From: an uncultured Ilumatobacter sp.
GTDB lineage: Bacteria; Actinomycetota; Acidimicrobiia; Acidimicrobiales; Ilumatobacteraceae
NCBI GenBank assembly: GCA_938049325.1
Contig: CALICC010000299.1
Coordinates: 1-6,117 of the forward strand
DNA: 6,117 nt
Direction: 5' to 3'
Part shown: piece after piece, positions 1-5,763 of the stretch
Layout of the letters: each line of letters opens with the position of its first letter
How positions within the stretch are numbered: position 1 is the first letter of the stretch
The notes under the pieces: model-generated
Seen by the model: only the letters and a program-made list of their open reading frames with translations
What the model was told of the DNA's origin: nothing
Databases searched by the model: none
Position numbers and translations under genes: made by a program

Positions 1-585
1 TTCGTTGTCCCAGATGAGCGCCTTCATCTTGACGAGGTCGACGAGACCGGCGTAGGCCTTGACGGCTTCGGGGCCACCAGCGCCGATGGGCAGCTGGATG
101 ACGAGCGGGTTGGCCTGCAGGCGCTCGATGACCATGTCGACAGTGCGGTAGAAGTCGGCACCGATGCGGTCCATCTTGTTGACGAAGCACATGCGCGGCA
201 CGTTGTAGGTGTTGGCCTGGCGCCACACGGTTTCGGTTTGCGGCTCGACGCCAGCAACCGAGTCGAACACAGTGACCGCGCCGTCGAGCACGCGGAGCGA
301 ACGCTCCACCTCGATGGTGAAGTCGACGTGGCCAGGGGTGTCGATGATGTTGATGCGGTGGTCGTCCCACACACACGTGGTGGCAGCGGACGTGATCGTG
401 ATGCCGCGTTCCTGCTCCTGCTCCATGTGGTCCATGGTTGCGGCGCCGTCGTGAACTTCACCGATCTTGTAGCTCTTGCCCGTGTAGTAGAGGATGCGTT
501 CGGTCGTGGTGGTCTTACCGGCATCGATGTGCGCCATGATCCCGATGTTCCGGGTGCGCTCCAGGGGAAACTCTCGCTTGGCCAT
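1..585 (-). CDS. fusA: Elongation factor G (EF-G), N-terminal part; 3' end beyond the window
   Basis: EF-G is the cytoplasmic GTPase that drives tRNA-mRNA translocation and, with RRF, ribosome recycling. The visible 195 residues begin MAKREFPLERTRNIGIMAHI and hold the GTPase signature in order: P-loop AHIDAGKT at residues 18-25, switch I RGITITSAATT at 60-70, DTPGH at 82-86 and NKMD at 136-139. The frame is open to the window edge, so about 500 of the usual ~700 residues are missing. The ATG at 585-583 is supported by AGGA at 595-592 with 6 nt spacing and by the family's normal N-terminus. No stop, frameshift or odd residue is seen. It normally follows rpsG directly. Here three unrelated genes and a 194-bp leader intervene, so it probably has its own promoter. 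The identification is essentially certain. Confidence 0.98.
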   Translation of the reverse strand, partial: MAKREFPLERTRNIGIMAHIDAGKTTTTERILYYTGKSYKIGEVHDGAATMDHMEQEQERGITITSAATTCVWDDHRINIIDTPGHVDFTIEVERSLRVLDGAVTVFDSVAGVEPQTETVWRQANTYNVPRMCFVNKMDRIGADFYRTVDMVIERLQANPLVIQLPIGAGGPEAVKAYAGLVDLVKMKALIWDNE

Positions 586-689
586 ACTGCGTCCTACTTC
601 CGAACTGCTCTTCTACTCTCAAGGGGCTACATGTTCTGGTCGATCCGGAACACTGTCGCGATGCGCAAGACGCGCAAGCACGGCGTGCG

Positions 690-716
690 AGTGTACCGGC
701 TGAATCTTCCCGCCAA
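690..716 (-). promoter_or_regulatory. Possible fusA promoter
   Basis: On the minus strand TTGGCG (716-711) is followed after 15 bp by TACACT (695-690). TACACT fits the TANNNT form of a sigma-70-type -10 box well. The -35 match is moderate and the spacer is shorter than the usual 16-18 bp. Transcription would start near 683, giving a leader of roughly 100 nt before fusA. This is a tentative pattern match. Confidence 0.3.
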
Positions 717-736
717 CCCGTGGCCACGCGGTTTCG

Positions 737-754
737 CGGCCCTTCTCCGGGCCG
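737..754 (-). terminator. GC-rich hairpin after the DJ-1-like gene, possible weak terminator
   Basis: A perfect 6-bp stem of CGGCCC pairing with GGGCCG encloses a 6-nt loop, about 25 nt after the stop codon at 780. No T-tract follows on the minus strand (the next bases are CGAAACC). It therefore fits a weak or non-canonical terminator at best, or it may simply reflect high GC content. Confidence 0.25.
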
Positions 755-779
755 GTCCGGACGGTTCGAGAGATCCGTG

Positions 780-1412
780 TCAGCGCGGCTGGTCTGCCCA
801 GCGAGCGCAGTCGGCGAACTCGTCGATCACAGCCATTGCGGCAAGCGCCCCTGACGCCGTCACCACGCGCCCGGCCTCATCGGTTGCGGTGCGCGATGTG
901 GTCACCGTTGCACCGAGCGCCGCGAGTTCCTCATGCGCCAGCCAATGACCGGTCGCTGTCCGACCGTCGAGGCGACCGACCGACGCCAGCAGCAACGAGC
1001 CGGTCGACATGGCGAGGATGCCGCGCGCATGCCCCGCGGCCTCATCCAACCAACGTCGAAGCGCCTCGTCGTCGACGAGCTGCTTCCAGCCGAGCCCACC
1101 GGGAACCACGAGGACATCGATCGGCGGAGCCGTCGTCGGTGTGTATTCGACGTCGACCTCCCGAGACGGTTCGACGGCGTGAACCCGTCCCGCCACCGGG
1201 CCGATCAGTACGACGTCGGCGATCATGCGGTCGGAAAGTGCGGTCACCGGTTCGTCGATTTCGCGACTCGAGACACCACGGTACGCGAGCACCCCAATCG
1301 TTGCGGTCGGATCGGAGCGGCGCCGACCGGTGATCGCTGGAAACTGAGTTGCGCACACCGGACTGGCTCGACGGCCCGTCAGGACCTCGACCAATCGTGG
1401 AGGCACGGCCAA
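780..1412 (-). CDS. DJ-1/PfpI (class I glutamine amidotransferase-like) family protein with Ser at the nucleophile position
   Basis: This 210-residue protein, counted from TTG at 1412, resembles the DJ-1/PfpI domain seen in isocyanide hydratases and in the N-terminal half of GATase1-AraC regulators. Family features in order are a first strand at 38-43 (TIGVLA), a possible conserved acid at E51, LVVPGG at 101-106, the nucleophile elbow LAMSTGSLLLAS at 133-144, and LDGRTATGHW at 148-157. The elbow is normally VCTG, but here it reads MSTG, so the catalytic Cys is Ser136 (TCG). There is no helix-turn-helix domain. Residues 1-35 precede the recognisable fold, and no good Shine-Dalgarno supports any start. 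GTG at codons 3 and 19 are alternatives. The gene begins 5 nt after the CBS gene's stop, so translational coupling is likely. Its substrate is unknown, and it may be a pseudo-enzyme. The family call is firm; the start is uncertain. Confidence 0.85.
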   Translation of the reverse strand: MAVPPRLVEVLTGRRASPVCATQFPAITGRRRSDPTATIGVLAYRGVSSREIDEPVTALSDRMIADVVLIGPVAGRVHAVEPSREVDVEYTPTTAPPIDVLVVPGGLGWKQLVDDEALRRWLDEAAGHARGILAMSTGSLLLASVGRLDGRTATGHWLAHEELAALGATVTTSRTATDEAGRVVTASGALAAMAVIDEFADCARWADQPR

Positions 1413-1417
1413 GCGAC

Positions 1418-1858
1418 TCAGCCGACGTTGCCTTGGATGTATTCGTGGAGCTGATCGTTTTCGCGTTCGAGCTCGATCAGCCGGTACTTGACGACGTCGC
1501 CGATCGAGATCATGCCGCCGATGGCACCGCGTGCGTCGAGGACCGGCAGGTGTCGAATTCGACGTTCGGTCATCATCGACATGAGCGAGTCGATCGAGTC
1601 ACCCGGGTGGCACGTGTAGACCTCGGCCGACATCGCGCTCGCCACGTCGTGGTCGAGCGCTGTGCTGCCGAACTCGGCGAGCGCACGAACGATGTCGCGT
1701 TCGGAGATGATGCCGTCGAGGCTTGCCCCGTCGACGCTCGCAACGAGCGCCCCGAAGCCTTCCTCACGCAAGATGGCGGTCGCGTCTGCCAGCGAAGCAG
1801 TGGGGGCAATGGTCGCAACAGCGGTGCCCTTGACGGACAGGATGGTCTGGACATTCAT
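1418..1858 (-). CDS. Tandem CBS (Bateman) domain protein
   Basis: This 146-residue stand-alone Bateman module has a first CBS domain at about residues 13-68 (GIISERDIVRAL at 49-60) and a second at about 75-128 (RRIRHLPVLD at 99-108, GMISIGDVVK at 115-124). A charged C-terminal helix follows (IELERENDQLHEYIQG, 128-143). Such modules usually bind adenosine nucleotides or SAM and sense energy state. HRP1 of Mycobacterium is a known stand-alone example, though the ligand here cannot be read from sequence. No enzymatic domain, signal peptide or membrane segment is present, so it is cytoplasmic. The ATG at 1858 has the purine-rich AAGGGA at 1870-1865 with 6 nt spacing. It is 85 nt downstream of the metalloprotease gene and 5 nt upstream of the DJ-1-like gene, with which it likely forms a unit. 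Confidence 0.93.
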   Translation of the reverse strand: MNVQTILSVKGTAVATIAPTASLADATAILREEGFGALVASVDGASLDGIISERDIVRALAEFGSTALDHDVASAMSAEVYTCHPGDSIDSLMSMMTERRIRHLPVLDARGAIGGMISIGDVVKYRLIELERENDQLHEYIQGNVG

Positions 1859-1943
1859 GGCGGATCCCTTCCCTGGAGAGATCCATCATGTTAGTGCACT
1901 CGTGAAACCGCGTCTTCCGAGGTGGCCACGACGGCACCGAAGG
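1859..1943 (-). promoter_or_regulatory. Metalloprotease-CBS intergenic region with a possible -10 box
   Basis: In these 85 bp the minus strand carries TAACAT at 1893-1888, a good -10-like hexamer that would start transcription near 1881. No recognisable -35 box lies 16-18 bp upstream. Just after the metalloprotease stop there is an imperfect hairpin with CTTCGGTG pairing with CACC...GAAG across a bulge, and it lacks a T-tract. The CBS/DJ-1 pair could start here or be read through from upstream; the sequence does not decide. Confidence 0.25.
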
Positions 1944-4900
1944 TCAGCCGCCGCTCGGCTCCGGCTCGGCCGGCACGGTGATCAGATAGCCGGCGATGTC
2001 GACGGTCAGATGCGTTGCGTTGCTCGTGTACAAACACAGTCGTCCGAGTTCGTCGAGCTTCGCCACGATCTCGTTCCCACCGTTGACCTGATCGACATGG
2101 TTCAGACTCGATGCCATCGGCAGTTCGGGTTCGCACGGATGCACCGTGACGAATCCGAGGCCGTCGGGCCGGACCACGGTGACGTAGACCACCGCAGCAT
2201 CGATCTCGTCGGGAATCCCATTCCGTCCAGTGACCTGCAGCGTGTATTGCGAACCTGCCTCGCGTCGACCTTCGCCGCGGCTGATCCCGTCGATGGTGTT
2301 GCCCGCCCTCCGAGTGTCGAGCAGTCGGGCCGGGTCGAGCTGACTCATGTTGCTGCCGAACGGGATGTACCCGACGACATCGAGCGTGAGATGAAGCGAC
2401 CCGGAGGTGAAGAGGCAGAGTTCGCCGTCAGCGGTCAACGGGGCGATGATCTCGTTGCCACGATTCATACCAGGGGCGTAGTTGAGCGATGCCGCAACCG
2501 GTAGATCGTCGAGACAAGCGTGCGCTGTGACGTAGCCGACGCCATCGGCGCCGACGGCGGTGAGATTGACGACCGCTGCGTAGACCTTTTGCGGCACGCC
2601 AGCACGACCGGCGACCTGCACGGCGACCTCGCCGCCGCCGACCGTGAGTCCACCACCCTGCGACGCTTCATCGATGGTGCGCTGCCCACCCGTTCGAGTT
2701 TCGAGCAGTCGCGCTGGCGCAACGGGCTCGTACAACGAGTCCGCCGCTACGAATCCGACGACGTCGACCCCGAGGTCGGCGGCAGCGGAGCTGAAGAAGC
2801 ATGCAGAGCCTGTGGCGCTCAGGGTGACGATCACTTCGTTGGCCACGTTGATTCCGACGCCGTAGTTGAGTGACGACGCGACTGGCTGCGGATCCGAACA
2901 GTCGAAGGCGGTGACGAAGCCGACCTCGTCCGCTTGCAGTGCCGTGACGTTGACGATCACCGCACGGGCGTCGCTGGGCACGTCACCGCGACCAGCGAAG
3001 TCGACCTCGTAGGTGTCGCCCGCGCGGAGTCGGCCCTCGGCCGCGAACTGCTCGTCGAAGGTTTCGCCGGTCGGTCGCGTGTCGGCGAATCGCAGCGGGT
3101 CGACCGACGTGAGCAGCGGCGCGTCTTCCGGTGGGTCGACCGGCGGATCCACAGGTGGGTCGACCGGAGCGTTCGCGAACGTTCGCGCACAGCTGCGGTA
3201 CGGACCGGTGCGGGTCGGTCGCGTTTCGATGCCGGTCACGGTGGCGTTGACCGTGCCGCCAGCTCCGGCGACCACGGCAGCCCACACGTCGGCGGGCGCG
3301 ATGTAGTACGTGTCGGTGATCGGCCCCGACGAGAAGAGTTGAACGTTGTTGGCCTCGTTGTAGAAGTCGACCTTGAACTTGTCGTTGGCTCCGAAAACGC
3401 CGCCGTTACCCATCGACCACGAGAGCGTGGGCGCCGTGTTTCCACCGGCCTGGGCCGGCGGTTCGTCGAAACGCGGCGCAACGTTCATCTGGCTGAACAC
3501 GCAGTTGACGGCGTTGTGTGCGACGCCACCGAACGGCGCGAAGATCGAATACGCGTCGGACAGCGTGTGCGGCTCGGCCATCGTCGGAGGCACCCCAGCA
3601 ACCAGGGCATCCCAGATGCCTTGGTCGCCGAGCTCGACCTCGTCGAGCCCGTCGTCCACGTCGTCATAGAGGTCCCACAGGACCGCCATCACCGTGGCCT
3701 CGTTGTCTTCGCCGAGCGTGAGGTCCGATTCGAGGTCGAAGTCGATCGAGAGGTCTTCGGTGTCTTGGTAGCCGGTGTCGCCAACGTTGGGAATGTTCAA
3801 GTCAGCCGCGCCCATTTCTTGCAGCAGAGACACAGCGAAGTACGTGGGCCAACCTTCGCCCCAGGCCAAGCGGTTGGCGACGTCTTTGTCGAGGCGGTCA
3901 CCGAGGTTCTCGTTGCTCGAGTGCCGGCCGCCCGGGTTGTCCTCGATGTCGATGCGGTCGGCCACGAAGTGACCGAACTCGTGGATCATCACGTCCCAGT
4001 CCCACCGGTCACGTTGCAGCATCTCGATGCGCACGCCGTCGTAGAAGGACCCGCGGCCCGGGAACACGATGTCGACGTCGGGGAACGCCATCGACGTCAC
4101 CGTGGGCAGGTACTCCCGAGCGATGAGCATCGCGTTGTGCAGCGAGAAGGCCGTGTGGTTGTCAGCGACGTTGTTGGCGACGAAGGGAACCGTGAGCGTG
4201 TCGCCCGCCATGACACCTTCGGTGGTGGTGCTCGCGATGATCTGCGTCTCGTAGTCGACGACGTTGAAGATCGGATCGGCGTCGTACACGATCTCGAAGC
4301 CCGGACTTGCGGCAAGCAACCGAACGTAGATGTCACGAGAAAGCGACGCGGTGGGAATCTCGGCGGAGTAGGCCCCAGTGTCGTCGGTTTGCGTGAGCAG
4401 AACGACCACATCATCGCCCGACGAAGCGTCGACGATCTCGACATACGCCTGACGCACAGAGTGGGTGCCGCCCACGGAATCGGTCCACTCAGCGGTTCCC
4501 GACACGCAGATCATCGAGGTGTCACACGGGGCAATCGCGTTGGCGACGCCGATGTCGACCGGCGATCCGGACTTGGCCAACTGCGTTTCGACCTCGGCCT
4601 CGAGCGGGCTCACGGTCCCGGACGCCCTGAGTAGTGCCGCACGCCGGAGCGCGAGATCCTGAGTTCCGATCTCACTGACGACCGTCAAACCCAACACCGC
4701 ATCGACCCACACGGTGTCGGACGAACGGACAAGCGCACCATCGGCCCGACGCCCGGTCAGGGTGGCCGTGACGGAGCCCGCCCCGCGGACGTTGGACACT
4801 TCGGCGATCGCCGAGACAGAGCTGCCTGACGCCACGGTTTGTGGCGTCGAGTCAACGTCGACGCCACCGGTCGAACTCATCGTGAGCAGCGCATCGGAGA

Positions 4901-5168
4901 GATCGGACGGTGACACGATGTCGATCTGGGTTCGTTGCGGAGCGTCGGTCAACGACTGTGCGTCGATCTCGACCGAGGCGGATGCGAGCACTTTCACACC
5001 GGACGCGTGCGAAGTGTGTGCCGCCGACGCGGCATGACTTTCAGACGCTGCGTGACCTTCACGGACTGCGGTGCCTGCAGACGCTGCGTGATCTTCGCTG
5101 GCTGCAGGCGCGGGCAACACCGTCACTGCGGTCGCGGCGAACGCAGAGAGTAAGAGGTTCATTCTCAT
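1944..5168 (-). CDS. Large secreted HEFGH zinc-metalloprotease-like protein with three C-terminal repeat domains
   Basis: I recognise no named gene for this predicted 1074-residue exported protein. Its Sec signal peptide spans 1-22/24 (MRMNLLLSAFAATAVTV core, APA cleavage motif). A His/Ala-rich stretch (25-57) has three HAAS units. A beta-rich region follows, including a carboxypeptidase-regulatory-like fold at about 221-285 with the TDDTGAY motif. The putative catalytic core has H396-E-F-G-H400 as a zinc site and E438 in WGEGWPTYF as the probable third ligand (gluzincin-like), then the acidic NEATVMAVLWDLYD at 489-502. A beta-sandwich (about 575-665), a PPVD linker (668-684) and three ~120-residue repeats from 691, 818 and 946 complete it. 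No LPXTG or C-terminal membrane helix is seen, so release or non-covalent surface binding is likely. ATG 5168 is chosen over upstream ATG 5207 because GGAG (5179-5176) lies 7 nt before it and it directly opens the signal peptide. Substrate unknown. Confidence 0.9.
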   Translation of the reverse strand: MRMNLLLSAFAATAVTVLPAPAASEDHAASAGTAVREGHAASESHAASAAHTSHASGVKVLASASVEIDAQSLTDAPQRTQIDIVSPSDLSDALLTMSSTGGVDVDSTPQTVASGSSVSAIAEVSNVRGAGSVTATLTGRRADGALVRSSDTVWVDAVLGLTVVSEIGTQDLALRRAALLRASGTVSPLEAEVETQLAKSGSPVDIGVANAIAPCDTSMICVSGTAEWTDSVGGTHSVRQAYVEIVDASSGDDVVVLLTQTDDTGAYSAEIPTASLSRDIYVRLLAASPGFEIVYDADPIFNVVDYETQIIASTTTEGVMAGDTLTVPFVANNVADNHTAFSLHNAMLIAREYLPTVTSMAFPDVDIVFPGRGSFYDGVRIEMLQRDRWDWDVMIHEFGHFVADRIDIEDNPGGRHSSNENLGDRLDKDVANRLAWGEGWPTYFAVSLLQEMGAADLNIPNVGDTGYQDTEDLSIDFDLESDLTLGEDNEATVMAVLWDLYDDVDDGLDEVELGDQGIWDALVAGVPPTMAEPHTLSDAYSIFAPFGGVAHNAVNCVFSQMNVAPRFDEPPAQAGGNTAPTLSWSMGNGGVFGANDKFKVDFYNEANNVQLFSSGPITDTYYIAPADVWAAVVAGAGGTVNATVTGIETRPTRTGPYRSCARTFANAPVDPPVDPPVDPPEDAPLLTSVDPLRFADTRPTGETFDEQFAAEGRLRAGDTYEVDFAGRGDVPSDARAVIVNVTALQADEVGFVTAFDCSDPQPVASSLNYGVGINVANEVIVTLSATGSACFFSSAAADLGVDVVGFVAADSLYEPVAPARLLETRTGGQRTIDEASQGGGLTVGGGEVAVQVAGRAGVPQKVYAAVVNLTAVGADGVGYVTAHACLDDLPVAASLNYAPGMNRGNEIIAPLTADGELCLFTSGSLHLTLDVVGYIPFGSNMSQLDPARLLDTRRAGNTIDGISRGEGRREAGSQYTLQVTGRNGIPDEIDAAVVYVTVVRPDGLGFVTVHPCEPELPMASSLNHVDQVNGGNEIVAKLDELGRLCLYTSNATHLTVDIAGYLITVPAEPEPSGG
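1983..3098 (-). repeat. Three tandem protein repeats at the metalloprotease C-terminus
   Basis: Three diverged copies of one domain begin at residues 691, 818 and 946, a period of 127-128 residues (DNA about 3098-2745, 2717-2364 and 2333-1983). Shared landmarks are an opening PxR(F/L)(A/L)(D/E)TR, an (A/T)GRxxxP turn, NVTA or YVTV followed by GFVT/GYVT, a first Cys (FDC, HAC, HPC), ASSLN or AASLNY, N(E)I/V, a second Cys (ACF, LCL, LCL) and a closing DVVG or DIAG. The two Cys per copy suggest one disulfide per domain outside the cell. I recall this domain from many secreted Acidimicrobiia proteins. Its role, possibly adhesion or retention, is inferred. Confidence 0.85.
3130..3167 (-). repeat. 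PPVD linker with 14-bp direct repeat
   Basis: The 14-bp sequence ggtgggtcgaccgg occurs at 3130-3143 and again at 3154-3167, 24 bp apart and in frame. It encodes the Pro/Asp-rich linker PVDPPVDPPVDPPED (residues 668-682) separating the protease part from the repeat domains. This is a typical extended, flexible spacer, and unit number may vary between strains by slippage. Confidence 0.85.
3969..3983 (-). other. HEFGH zinc-binding active-site motif
   Basis: Codons for H396-E397-F398-G399-H400, preceded by MI and followed by FVADR, match the HExxH zinc-metalloprotease consensus, with the two His as ligands and the Glu as general base. E438, 38 residues after the second His in WGEGWPTYF (3857-3855), is the best candidate third ligand. 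Ligand assignment is inferred from pattern only. Confidence 0.85.
5042..5096 (-). repeat. HAAS-encoding direct repeats near the metalloprotease N-terminus
   Basis: A 19-bp element with one mismatch occurs at 5042-5060 and 5078-5096. The first 14 bp, cagacgctgcgtga, are identical in both. The offset is 36 bp, or 12 codons, so the frame is kept. The copies encode the EGHAAS and EDHAAS units of the mature N-terminus. A third HAAS unit (residues 45-48) is less similar in DNA. The pattern suggests growth of this His/Ala-rich stretch by local duplication. Confidence 0.8.
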
Positions 5169-5175
5169 TCGAATT

Positions 5176-5179
5176 CTCC
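5176..5179 (-). promoter_or_regulatory. Ribosome binding site deciding the metalloprotease start
   Basis: GGAG on the minus strand lies 7 nt before the ATG at 5168-5166. This favours that codon over the in-frame ATG at 5207-5205, which would add 13 residues in front of the signal peptide, and over ATG 5162-5160, two codons later. Confidence 0.75.
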
Positions 5180-5202
5180 GTCCGTGGGCCCCGTGTTGTG
5201 GC

Positions 5203-5208
5203 ACCATA
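5203..5208 (-). promoter_or_regulatory. Possible -10 box of the metalloprotease gene
   Basis: TATGGT lies just after the rpsG terminator on the minus strand and would place a start near 5196, with a leader of about 28 nt including the GGAG. No -35 match is seen, since that position falls in the terminator stem. Either this is a -10-only or alternative-sigma promoter, or the gene depends on readthrough. Confidence 0.22.
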
Positions 5209-5215
5209 TCCGGCG

Positions 5216-5253
5216 AAAACGCCGAAGGCCCGGGCGAATCGCCCGGGCCTTCG
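5216..5253 (-). terminator. Intrinsic terminator after rpsG
   Basis: A perfect 13-bp GC-rich stem pairs 5253-5241 with 5235-5223. A further G-C pair leaves a 3-nt loop. On the minus strand it is followed three bases later by TTTT (5219-5216). It starts about 27 nt after the rpsG stop. The TTTT is itself the loop of a small second hairpin (CGGCG-TTTT-CGCCG). This is a strong candidate for ending the rpsL-rpsG transcript before the metalloprotease gene. Confidence 0.85.
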
Positions 5254-5280
5254 TGAACTTCTCTATGCGTGACTACAGTG

Positions 5281-5757
5281 TCACCAACGGTAGTGGGCGA
5301 ACGCCTTGTTGGACTCTGCCATCTTCTGAATGTCGTCGCGACGCTTCATCGCTGCGCCGAGGCCATTCGCGGCATCGAGCAATTCATTGGCGAGACACAG
5401 TGCCATCGACTTTTCGCGGCGCGCACGGCTGTAGTCGACGATCCAGCGGATCGACAGCGTGGTCGAGCGCCGAGCCGGCACTTCGACGGGCACCTGGTAC
5501 GTGGCACCACCGACGCGGCGGCTGCGCACTTCGAGCGGCGGCTTCACGTTGTCGATCGCACGCTTGACGGTGTCGATGGCGAGTTCGTCGCCTTCGAGCT
5601 TGCTCTGCACGATTTCCATCGCGTCGTACACGATCTTCTCGGCGATGCTGCGCTTGCCGTGCAGCATGACCTTGTTGATCAGCTGCGTGATGACCACAGA
5701 CTTGTAGATCGGGTCGGCGACCAGATCGCGGCGGGGAGCGGGACCTTTACGAGGCAT
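5281..5757 (-). CDS. rpsG: 30S ribosomal protein S7
   Basis: S7 is the primary assembly protein of the 30S head, binding the 3' domain of 16S rRNA and contacting the E-site tRNA. The 158 residues start MPRKGPAPRR and end NKAFAHYRW, close to the usual actinobacterial length of ~156. Conserved blocks include KVMLHGKRSIAE (29-40), the PPLEVRSRRVGGATYQVP segment (73-90) and the C-terminal helix with the ANELLDAA core. The ATG at 5757 is 6 nt after the rpsL stop. Its Shine-Dalgarno AAGGAG (5775-5770) sits in the final rpsL codons, 12 nt upstream, a somewhat long spacing. It is co-transcribed with rpsL, and a terminator follows about 27 nt after the stop. fusA does not follow as it usually does. 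Confidence 0.99.
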   Translation of the reverse strand: MPRKGPAPRRDLVADPIYKSVVITQLINKVMLHGKRSIAEKIVYDAMEIVQSKLEGDELAIDTVKRAIDNVKPPLEVRSRRVGGATYQVPVEVPARRSTTLSIRWIVDYSRARREKSMALCLANELLDAANGLGAAMKRRDDIQKMAESNKAFAHYRW

Positions 5758-5763
5758 CTTGGG

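Larger units (their letters stand above)
586..779 (-). promoter_or_regulatory. fusA leader / intergenic region
   Basis: These 194 bp between the DJ-1-like gene and fusA hold no convincing gene. In minus-strand order there is a 6-bp GC hairpin (754-749 with 742-737, 6-nt loop) about 25 nt after the upstream stop, a possible promoter at 716-690, an 11-bp interrupted palindrome GCACG-N-CGTGC at 678-688, two GCGCAAG copies 10 bp apart (663-669 and 673-679, plus-strand reading), and the fusA Shine-Dalgarno AGGA at 595-592. The gap is unusually long for a gene pair inside an operon. I infer that fusA transcription starts here, but no experimental or comparative support is available. Confidence 0.5.

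Noticed and set aside
238..948. Plus-strand open frame of 236 codons
   Set aside because: It runs antisense across fusA, the leader and the end of the DJ-1-like gene and has no recognisable motif.
771..1882. Shared gagagatcc near 771 and 1876
   Set aside because: A 9-bp match with no symmetry or positional logic, expected by chance.
1662..2504. Plus-strand open frame of 280 codons
   Set aside because: It spans the antisense of the CBS gene and the third and second metalloprotease repeats, so it is a compositional shadow.
2934..4634. Open frame of 566 codons on the plus strand opposite the metalloprotease
   Set aside because: It is antisense to a protein with a signal peptide, HEFGH motif and repeats. 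Its translation is rich in Arg, Val, Asp and Gly with no domain, as expected from the opposite strand of a high-GC gene.
5169..5207. Upstream ATG (5207) as the metalloprotease start
   Set aside because: It would put 13 polar and basic residues before the signal peptide, lacks a Shine-Dalgarno and overlaps the post-terminator region. ATG 5168 has GGAG at the right distance.
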